The position numbers and the translations under genes were made by a program. DNA of 64,000 bases. Origin: Lophium mytilinum (lineage: Eukaryota; Ascomycota; Dothideomycetes; Mytilinidiales; Mytilinidiaceae). This document shows, one piece after another, positions 56,248-64,000 of the stretch (positions are counted from its first letter, which is position 1; each line of letters begins with the position of its first letter). The DNA lies in assembly GCA_010093605.1 (NCBI GenBank), contig MU004181.1, positions 2,882,215-2,946,214 on the forward strand, read 5' to 3'. The notes under the pieces are model-generated. The model did not search any database, was not told where the DNA came from, and worked only from the letters and a program-made list of their open reading frames with translations.

Positions 56248-57124
56248 TCAATAGGTTAGAGTCGCGCACTTGCCCTCCCATCCTCCTTTCTTGATGACTT
56301 CTTGGAAGATCCAGTGGCCAACATCTGTCTTTCCCACATACCAGCCCAGCGCGGGGCCTTGTTCCTTCTCTCTGCCTTCAACGCCCCTGATTCCCCATTC
56401 CCACCCGGCTCTGACCTTATCCGCCCCATAAGCCCCACCGCTCAGCAACGTCGGCCGCACAACCACAAAGTTGCGGATCTTGCTGTCCTTTGCAGCACCG
56501 AAAAGCTGCAGCTCCATTGACCTCTTATCCTCATGTGGCACTTGCAACGCCCAGTGGTATAGTGGATAGAGCAAGAACGGCACGTCCCGTTGTCCATCAG
56601 TCACACCCGTTGTACTGATCGTCACATACACCGGTTTCTCGCCGCTCGCGGTAGTCCGGATGCCTTCCTCTGCGAGACTCGTCAAAGCAGTAAGAACGGT
56701 TGCTGTGCCTGTCGCGCAGACGTGGGGATCATCAATCGTGAAAGGCGCCCATAGCGACTTGTTGAAGCGGGGAGCGCCCCCCACGCCAAACACGATCGTA
56801 TCCACGAGATGGCCGGGGGATGTTGGAGACACGAGTGTCTTCTTAACGTCTTCTACGGACTTGACGTTGCCGGCGATAATTGTGAGGGCGCTGTCGAGGG
56901 TCGAGGAGGGAACCGAGTGCGGGGCTGAGGCAAGTATTTTGCGGAGTTTCTCGGGGGTGCGAGCCACTACGTGATACGTGTTAGATGCGGTTGTGTGCTG
57001 GAGGGCTGTGGTAGTGCTTACAAGCTGTTGCGGTATAGTTGTCTTTCAAAGCCGCAGTGAGGGCAGCGGACGCGCATCCGCCTGTTGCGCCGAAGAATGC
57101 GAGGGTAGGCTTGGTGGTGCTCAT
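56248..57124 (-). CDS. NAD(P)-binding Rossmann protein, atypical SDR / NmrA-like
   Basis: Exons (minus) 57124-57022 and 56966-56248; the 55-nt intron gtaagc..ctaac..cacgtag restores YTATA-L-ARTPEKLRKI, giving 273 aa. The N-terminus is a dinucleotide-binding beta-alpha-beta: LAFFGATGGCASAALTAALK (GxTGGxxxxA type). Later blocks are LTIIAGNVKSVEDV, LVDTIVFGVGGAPRF, VYVTISTTGV and FVVVRPTLLSGGAYG. The pattern fits NAD(P)H-binding (NAD_binding_10) proteins often found near fungal metabolic or regulator genes. Substrate is unknown. Its upstream region contains a duplicated GC-rich motif. Confidence 0.88.
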
Positions 57125-57290
57125 TATGCTATTTGGGAATGCGATGAAGCTAGGAAGAATAGGCCGGCTCTTCAAGTCTTGCGAAGGTAGTATAAGTGTC
57201 TTTGGTGTTGGGAAACTGTGGGATGGTCTTGTATGATGAATGCTCCCTCGTTCGCGGTCAAGTGTGCTCTATATACTTCGACGGCGGCCT

Positions 57291-57362
57291 CAGCTCGCTG
57301 CGGCCTTGGACGCGGACTGCCATATTTAGCAGCTCGCTGCGGCCGTAGACGCACACTGCCAT
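57291..57362. repeat. Imperfect direct repeat, 33 bp twice, 39-bp spacing
   Basis: Copies at 57291-57323 and 57330-57362 share cagctcgctgcggcc, then gacgc and actgccat, with four mismatches in 33 bases. The pair lies about 170-240 bp upstream of the reductase ATG (57124, minus), so it could be a doubled regulatory element. CGG triplets within it are compatible with a Zn2Cys6 site, without proof. Confidence 0.65.
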
Positions 57363-58009
57363 GCCAGAGAGCGAGTGTTCCCCGGTTTGCGGGGAGTTGA
57401 AGATCGAGAAATGAGCGAGTATGACTTTTGGAGGGCTGTCGGGGAGTTATCAGAGTAAATCGGGCTGACATGCACCCGCCTCGGCCACAGGCCCCCGAAA
57501 GCTTGCCGAGCGCCCTGCACGGGCCAAGCACGCACCAAGTTACGTGATTGGTCTGGAGTTACGGGCTGGGTACCTTTGTACGAAGGTAACGTTTATCGTT
57601 ACCTCTGCCTCTTTCTTTCGGATGGATAGCCACCTATATCGTCTGATAGAAGAAATTCCCGCACTATTTGTAATATATGCCTTCTATTACTGGAGTTCTC
57701 TTAGCTTTTAAGTATCCTTTTCCTAACATAAATCGTTCCTGAAGATAAAGACACTCTGCTTCGTATGTACGCGATGGCACTCATTTGGTGTCATCTATTA
57801 CATAAAGAGGGACATGAATAAAATCCAGACCTTGCTCCCTAACATCCCATTAAAAGACAACGCGCAGAGATATAACCGTATACAAAGCCGTATATGCTAG
57901 TTCCGTGGGAACACTCTCGTCGAGGTCAAAGTCTCTGGAACATGAAGTAGAATCCACTCTATATCCTCACATACGGCCATTCCATATCAACTGCCATACC
58001 CTACAGAGC
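57363..58009. other. Intergenic stretch, AT-rich
   Basis: Remaining space up to the 3' end of the Ser/Thr/Pro-rich gene, including an AT-rich part at about 57600-57860. No gene or repeat was recognised. Confidence 0.4.
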
Positions 58010-59505
58010 TTAACCCTCTACATCGCGCATTGGGTAACGCGCCCTTCCCCTAGATCGCCGAAGCAACTTACCGGACGATGGGCAGCTATCGACCTTCTTT
58101 CCGCTCTGAATCTTATTATCGGCAAGCTCTTCAGTAATAGTGTCTTTGAGATAGCAGAATCCAGGCCCTCCATTGGTTGGAGGGATCCAAGAAGCTGCAA
58201 CGCAGGTAGAAAGTGCGTTACACTCGTCGATACATCCAGCTATGCTATCAGCCTGTTGCGGGCTTGAAGGGAGATCATTTCCGTAGAAGTCAAGATAGCA
58301 GGAAATGACATAGTAGCCCCCTGAGGTCAAGACGCATTCGCCGTCGGATCCGGGGCACGTGGGTGGGGAGGGAAGGACAGTGGGTCCTGAGGTTGTGGTA
58401 GTGACAGAGGGCTGTGGAACAGTGACCGAGGCAGCAGACGAAGAGGGTGAGCTGACAGCGCTGGATAAGGAGGCTGAAGAAGATAGAGCAGACGAGAGCG
58501 TGGATGATGGCGTAGAGACCGGTGTAGATGATGGCGTAGAGACCGGTGTAGATGATGGCGTAGAGACCGGCGTAGAGGAAGGCGTAGAGGAAGGCGTAGA
58601 GGAAGGCGTAGAGGAAGGTGTAGAGGAAGGCGTAGAGGAAGGCGTAGAGGAAGGCGTAGAGGAAGGCGTAGATGATGGTGTAGAGGATGGAGTAGAGGAT
58701 GGCGTGGGGCTCGAAGTGGGAATCGGAGTGGAAGAGGCCGGTACTGGGGTGGACGACGCCGAAGAAGACGGTGGGGACGAGGAGGCACTGCTCGAGGAAT
58801 GAGACGTGCTCGAGGAATGCGAAATGCTCGAAGAATGAACCGTGCTCGATGAATGAGAAGAACTCTTTGAGCTCGGAGTGGGCGTTGGCGTGGCAGAAGG
58901 ATGAGAAGATGTCTTTGAACTTGGCGAAGACGCTGGTTTGGTAGAAGAATGAGAGGAACTCTTCGAAGTCGGAGTGGATGCGGCTTTGGTCGAAGAATGA
59001 GGGAGACTCTTCGAGCTTGACGTGAAGAGTGGCTTGGTCGATGAATGAGTGGAAGACTTCGAGCTTGGCGTAGGCTTTGCGGATGTTTTCACCGGTGTGA
59101 CAGTAAGCTGGGTTCCTGTCAGACTTGCGTATAGAGACCGGATAGACTCTTAGGTCCTGATCTTACCGTTTTGGTCACCGGGGTCTCGATGCAAGAGCAC
59201 AAGGTACTCAAGAAGTGGCCCCCGGTCTTATATGCACTTGACCACTTAGCAGTACAGTCTTTCGGGACAGCGGTCGTCAAGAATTTCTTGCTGCTGGTTG
59301 GCGCGTGTCTGTTCGCATACTTGTGTGGAGTCGAAGTAACTGTGACAGTGTGCTTCGGCAAGGGGTAGTGAAGAGAGCAATAGCTTTCTGCAGCAGGGTG
59401 AGCTGACAAGACAAGAAGGTCCTTGTAGATTCCACTCGAGCAAACGGAAGCTGAAGCAGAAAGTGACAATGAAGCGAGCGTGATCAGACACACGTGGATA
59501 CGCAT
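58010..59505 (-). CDS. Secreted Ser/Thr/Pro-rich protein with C-terminal PAN/Apple-like domain
   Basis: Exons (minus) 59505-59167 and 59107-58010; the 59-nt intron gtaagatc..ctgacaggaacccag is phase 0 (PVTKT-LTVTPVK), giving 478 aa. It has a signal peptide (MRIHVCLITLASLSLSASAS) and an N-terminal Cys-containing segment (ASVCSSGIYKDL, CSLHY, PKDCTAKW, LCSCIET). A long mucin-like Ser/Thr/Pro region follows, including a tandem run of SSTP and SSTPVSTP units. The C-terminus looks like a PAN/Apple or WSC-like fold: CPGSDGECVLTSGGYYVISC, CIDECNALSTCVAASWIP and GFCYLKD. The protein is probably heavily O-mannosylated and extracellular or in the wall. It has no GPI tail; it ends in a basic RRSRGRARYPMRDVEG. 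The repeat makes the plus strand open too, as a shadow. Confidence 0.83.
58498..58696. repeat. Coding minisatellite (12- and 24-bp units)
   Basis: On the plus strand, three copies of the 24-bp unit gtagatgatggcgtagagac(cgg-) are followed by about nine 12-bp units gaaggcgtagag with single-base variants. In the minus-strand gene they encode SSTPVSTP and SSTP repeats. Unit length is a multiple of three, so copy-number change keeps the frame. Confidence 0.85.
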
Positions 59506-60958
59506 GTTGATGAAAAGCGAGGTGCAAGCGACTCAAGCGAGTGAAGGTCGACGGAGCAAAGCAAGAACGGGCAAGATGAGGAGTGAAAAGCTTATGAAAA
59601 GAAGCAGATACATGGCGAATGGTAGTTATTATTGGAATATTCCGAGTGCATGTCTCCTCAGGGGCTAGGCCACGGAAGACGATCTCCCATAGAAGATGCT
59701 TGTCTATCCCGCGCAGGGACAGCCGTACCTGAATAGTGCACAGACCCCGGCCCGGTATAAAAGTTGAAACATCTTCCGCATCCTGTGATTGGCAGGAGGC
59801 AAGACTGTCGTCAGAGAGCTTCTTCGTTGTTGCTACCTCTTGGTACCTCTGTTGTTCTTTCATGTAGATGCCATGGGACGAAGTTTGAGCTAAAATGCGC
59901 CGTCTTCAGATCCCCTCGATGCAAGCTGCTGATAGAGAACAGTCCCGCAGACGTGGTGAACCATGGCCGAAGCGTTCCGGCGATAGACCTGGGTGGGAAG
60001 CTCCCGTGGGTAGTGGGCTGTTGTGCTTGTCAAAAGGTGGGCGCTAAGCAGGATTGGGTCTATCATAGGAGAAACGGGCGGCGATTGTGGCGGCCAACTC
60101 ATTCTCGTGGTGGAGATGAGGCGGCGGGAAGGGCGAGCTAGAGCACGTTTTGCTATCGGACAGTCTAAGACCACTATGCGCCACGGCTTTCGTGCCTGTT
60201 TCCTAACGGACAGCTGTCGATATTGTGGCGCCTGCACCTGGAGCCACCCTGAACCCTGACGATGCAGACATCGGGAGGGGTTCACGGGTGGAGAGGCTGA
60301 GAGCGTTCCGTGTTCTATTCGGGGAGAGCGGCATGAGCCGTTCTGTGACGTTGAAATCAGGGACACTCAGAAGAATCATTCCTTTTCAACATTCTACGTG
60401 AGATGGGTCGATATCCTGCCCGCACAATTGTGGAGGGTTGAAATGCATTGCATCTACAAACCTGGCCGCGATGCCAACTCACCGTCGCAGATATTGCTTC
60501 CTTGCTCCCTCTGTACGCTATTAATCTAAGATGACAGCTAGCACTTCGCGAATCAGCTTAGCAGTCATAGGAAGGCGTGAAACGTCCCAAGAGTACTGAC
60601 AGGACAGACTTACACCTCACGTTCTGCAAAGGTAGCTTCAGGCTCGCAAAACATCATATTCTATTAACATCTCAGACTATTTACTTAACGCGTGTGTGCA
60701 AACCCCGCCGTGGACTACGTATTGGTGTGCACGAAGGAGAGTGCCCGTCTGCAATCTCCTAGTCTCAGCTCGGCGAAACTCTCGGTGGCACAATCTAAAG
60801 TGCAATAAAGATAGCCACATAGCTTGCTACGTACATACACTTCCCGGGATCTCGCCAACGCGCCTCTTTCCTTCCTGTGGCATGCGCTCTTGATCAATAT
60901 ACTCATATTGCAATGAATTCGGATTCGGATACATTCGGACGCGCCTAAGATTGTTGCC
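59506..60958. other. Intergenic divergent region (about 1.45 kb)
   Basis: Lies between divergent start codons of the secreted protein (-) and the second Zn2Cys6 gene (+). Frames at minus 60366-59890 and plus 59764-60141 overlap each other and show no motifs. No RNA gene or repeat was recognised. Confidence 0.35.
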
Positions 60959-63038
60959 ATGCCCCGATCGCATCGCCGTTCGACCAAGGTCTGCACACGA
61001 TGCAGACAACGTAAGACCAAAGTACGTATCGATGCAGGCTATGCTTCCTTCCACGGGCACCTGTGCTGATAAGCTGCATAGTGCGACTTCAAGTTCCCCG
61101 CATGCACATCCTGCAGAACAGCAAATGCAGCTTGTCTGGGGTTTGACCCTGCGACGAGAGAAGCAGTCCCGCGAAGGTAATCACACAATCTGCAGCCTTC
61201 CGCAGCCTGCGGCCTGTATTGGCGGCTGAAGATGCCCTCTATAGCTTAGTCAAGTCTCTTGAGGCTCGTGTGGCGGAACTTGAGGCCCAAGTGCTTCATT
61301 TTCGAGCAGCCCCTCAGAATGTGCCCTACTCCATGGCTTCCAAGATTGCGCAGGCCACTATTTCATTCGATTTGCCTAGGCATAGCTCGTTTCTGCACTC
61401 CAAGGTCTCCTCGGCTCTCTTTTTCCGCCCTTCATGCCCCCCGCTGGCTGTCATTGGGGAACGGGGAAGAGAAGAAGGCAAGTTTCCTGCCAATGAGCAT
61501 TCCCCTGATCACCACAAAAGACCGTACACCGGTAGTCTGATCAATTTGAAAAGCGTGCCTCGCTCGGCCTTGACACGCATGATACGCAACTACGCTGATA
61601 CTCATCTGCCTCAATACCCCTGCGTGGCTGAGTCTATGCTGGAAGATATCGTCCAATACACCCAGGATGCCGAACTTGGAGACACGAACTCGATCCTAAT
61701 TTACGGGATCCCCGCTAATTCACGTCTTGGTCATTTTGAATACTTTACGCTTTTCATCGTTTTAGCTATTTCAGCCATCACTTTGACGTGGAAAGCCGAA
61801 GATCAAGCGCGAGAGGCATCTGCGTCCTTCTACAAGTCCGCTTTGAAACACCTCCAGGCCCTAGAAGGTCACAGCGAGATCCAAGCCCTCCAAATTTCAT
61901 TGCTCTTGGCCCATTACGCGCACATGTGTCCAGAGAGGGTGGACAATTGGACTTGCATTGCCAATGCAGTCCGGATAGTTTTAAGTCTGGGCCTATACGG
62001 GAATGGTCCAGAAGGGCTTGATGCAGAACAGGTCCAGCTACGATCGGCGCTCTTCTGGGTAACTTACGGAATGGAAAGGTCATTGTGCGCCAACCTTAGG
62101 CTACCCTTATCGTTTCCAGAAGAGATAGTCACTACCAAGGTAAGTGATCCCGCTCTACTCCTCTCCTTTCTCATTCACAGTAATAGTACCGACCTCCCCA
62201 CGAAGAGCCTTCCCATGAATCTGCTGCCGATAGCGCAAAGAAGTCTTCTGCCCATCACATCTACCGGTATCGTGGTTTAGAGACCGAGGTCCATAGAGTA
62301 CTCCATCTCGAAGAGGATATTCACACTTTTGGCAGCTCAACAGTGGAAGACTGGATTGTAGACATTACCGGTCGCTTAGTGTCCTGGTACGACGAGGCTC
62401 AACTCTACACACAGTATGACATGCTGGAGTTCAAGCATGTGCAATTCTACCACCTCAGGGCTCGTATTCATCGACCAACTCCCCGGCTGCGGGTGAGGGA
62501 TTTTGAGGATCGACGCGTTGTCCTGGAATCATCTCTGGAATTGATCGAAGACTATCTTGGTCAGGACCGCAGACGAAGACTGTTCTATCCCTGACATGGT
62601 GTTCATATTCTATTCGAAACCGCCGTCATCGCCCTAGAGGCATGCTGGTCATCTCGCGACTATCGGCCCTTGCGAGACCTGGCTCTGCAACTACTCGAGA
62701 GATCTATCCCCCAGTGCTTGCAGCTGCTCACCAGTATTGGGGACCGATGGAACGAAGCTACCTTATGCACCCGAAGCCTGACTCCGCTGCTTCAAAAGGT
62801 CTCATTCGCTTTCACCAGGAGCCAAGACGTCTCCGTTTACGACGACACGTTGATAACGGAAGAGATTCATAACATACTCTTTTCGGACCAGTCCCTGACT
62901 TGGGATCAGGTCACACACACCCACTATGACTTTGGCGTGGAAGAAAATGCTTTGTTCTTCGACAACGCATCAGGTGATGATACGGTGCTCCTCCCGTGGG
63001 CCGCTGAGTGGGACATTATGCCGGCGGAGCTCCTATAA
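60959..63038 (+). pseudogene. Zn2Cys6 transcription factor interrupted by one in-frame TGA
   Basis: Exons 60959-61021, 61082-61176, 61245-62139, 62187-63038. The zinc cluster is complete: VCTRCRQRKTK-CDFKFPACTSCRTANAAC, with intron 1 at the same place as in the other regulator. A linker (VPR-S-LVKSLEARVAELEAQV) gives a short coiled coil, then the Fungal_trans region (NYADTHLPQYPCVAESML, FTLFIVLAISAITLTWKAED, ITTK-like IVTTK-YRPPHEE). At 62592-62594 the frame hits TGA inside RRRLFYP*HGVHILFETAVI, where relatives have Trp (FYPWHGVHILFE). It then continues without another stop to 63038. Without the TGA the length would be about 635 codons. With it, the protein is 485 aa and lacks the C-terminal ~150 residues. 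This may be a recent pseudogene, a truncated functional form, stop read-through (TGA-C) or a sequence error. Confidence 0.85.
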
Positions 63039-63260
63039 AAAGGCACACACTTAGTGAACACGAAGGCTACGTGGCGATGCAACTTGGCGACTTCAAATTC
63101 ACAATCAATATGTAAGGCATTGTCTTACGATTATAATACTATCGGACACGAAAGCACAGATACAAAACGTCCCAATTCATAACCCTCGATGTAGTGAGAG
63201 GATGGCCCAATAAATCTACACAGCCCAGAGACGCGTGGTTTCTTTATTGGCACAACCGAC

Positions 63261-64000
63261 TCACATGGCGTACACGAAACGTGGCTGCTGCTTATCGGTG
63301 AGATCGAGAAACTCCTCGTTCTCGACTGGACCATTGTCATCACTACTTTCCGCGAGCTTCTTCTGCTTTCGCGCATTCAACCATCTAGCATAACAGAAAT
63401 AAAGACCGGGAGCAAGCGCAGCGATGGAGAACATAATAATCATAGTCTTGAACCCCATAGGGTAGCCAGGTGCCTCGCTGGCGCGGAAGAATTGGGGACC
63501 GATGATAAAGGCTGTGGAGTATCCGACAAAGAGGAGGGCGGTGGACACAGATCGCTTGGTCTGGCCGGCGATGTTGGTGGTGGTGAGAGCGAACATCATC
63601 GGAAGTGACGCGTTGGTGAAGTTGGTGCAGTAGAAGGAGACGAGCCGCCCCGTGCGATTGTGCTTAGGGAGCGTGTACACGAGAACGGATCCGATGACGG
63701 CAGGGACGTTGCAAGCGAACTGCATCAGGCAGCGTGTGTTCGGGTAGTAGAAGGTTACGAATCCGGCGGTCACAAGCCCCATGCATTGCGTCAACCCCAG
63801 AGGTGTGTTGAGCAGAGATGTCTTGAAGCTGTCATAGCCGAATCCTGGAGGAATGTGTTAATCCAAATAGCTTCATGTTCACGGGAAGACCGGTACCTTT
63901 GATGATGAGGCCGCCAAAGTTGGCCACCGCCGTGGCGGGAACGACACAGGCAATGCTGTAGAAGAAGCCATACCAGACCTTGATATCAAGCAAGGCTTCG
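63261..64000 (-). CDS. MFS transporter, allantoate permease-like (Dal5/ACS family), partial
   Basis: C-terminal part only; the gene runs off the right edge. Exons (minus) 64000-63897 (partial) and 63844-63261; the 52-nt intron gtaccg..cctccag joins LIIK-GFGYDSFKTSLLNTPL. Visible features are VWYGFFYSIACVVPATAVAN, LLNTPLGLTQCMGLVTAG, VPAVIGSVLVYTL, GRLVSFYCTNFTNASLPMMF, then NIAGQTKRSVSTALLFVGYS, a motif typical of the anion:cation symporter branch, and IIGPQFFRASEAPGYPMGFK. The tail is cytosolic, ending PRFVYAM. This branch imports allantoate, nicotinate-like or other carboxylates; the substrate cannot be fixed. It is convergent with the interrupted Zn2Cys6 gene, 222 bp apart. Confidence 0.92.

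Noticed and set aside
56067-56294. Fragment (GLKKVIEIPYADIDNIKM) that vaguely recalls RNA-dependent RNA polymerase N-terminal regions
   Set aside because: Only ~75 codons, no catalytic DxDGD-type motif nearby, no splice partners; resemblance too weak to call.
58359-58802. Plus-strand frame encoding EEGVEEGV repeats
   Set aside because: It is the complement of the SSTP-coding minisatellite; it has no start context or flanking exons and the minus-strand gene has signal peptide and intron.
59890-60366. 158-codon minus-strand frame upstream of the secreted protein
   Set aside because: Overlaps an equally long plus-strand frame; neither has motifs or a protein-like hydrophobicity pattern.
62592-62594. 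RIP mutation as the cause of the TGA
   Set aside because: A TGG-to-TGA change affects a G preceded by G, not the TpG/CpA context RIP prefers, and the gene is otherwise open.

Overview
The window is nuclear DNA of a filamentous ascomycete (Pezizomycotina; a Dothideomycete-like genome is my best guess, with low certainty at class level). The evidence is dense genes on both strands, introns of 48-77 nt with ctaac/ctgac branch sites, fungal Zn2Cys6 regulators, HET-domain genes, GT15 and GT62 mannosyltransferases, and a Dal5-type MFS transporter. I predicted splicing by hand and checked every exon join for reading frame. I saw no tRNA, rRNA or CRISPR array.

Layout. 0.5-5.1 kb: a pentapeptide-repeat protein (+) and a small GPI-anchored protein (-). 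6.2-12.7 kb: SNF4 (AMPK gamma), PTC1-like PP2C and VPS2/DID4 (ESCRT-III), all on the minus strand. 13-18.9 kb: FZO1 (mitofusin) and the membrane RING ligase DSC1/TUL1 (+). 19.2-24 kb: an unrecognised mitochondrial-type protein (-), divergent from VAN1 (mannan polymerase, +). 25-28 kb: YRB1 (RanBP1) and TAF14 (YEATS), both +. 29.7-35 kb: an unrecognised one-TM protein and a KTR-type mannosyltransferase (-). 36-44 kb is a more accessory stretch: a DUF4604-like protein, two convergent HET-domain genes and an F-box-like gene. 44.7-48 kb: URM1 (-) and ELP2 (+) head to head. 48-52.7 kb: an F-box/LRR-like protein and TDP1 (-); a MITE-like inverted repeat sits just upstream of the TDP1 ATG. 53-57 kb: a Zn2Cys6 regulator and an NAD(P)-binding reductase (-). 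58-64 kb: a Ser/Thr/Pro-rich secreted protein (-), a second Zn2Cys6 regulator interrupted by one in-frame TGA (+), and the C-terminal part of an MFS transporter (-) running off the end.

Most conserved genes are housekeeping. URM1 and ELP2 both act in wobble-uridine tRNA modification, VAN1 and KTR in Golgi mannosylation, and SNF4 and PTC1 in stress and nutrient signalling. The points most worth a second look are the fused pentapeptide-repeat protein with a hydrophobic, stop-free intron, two GC-AG introns in VPS2, the URM1/ELP2 shared promoter, the foldback element at TDP1, and the TGA in the last regulator.
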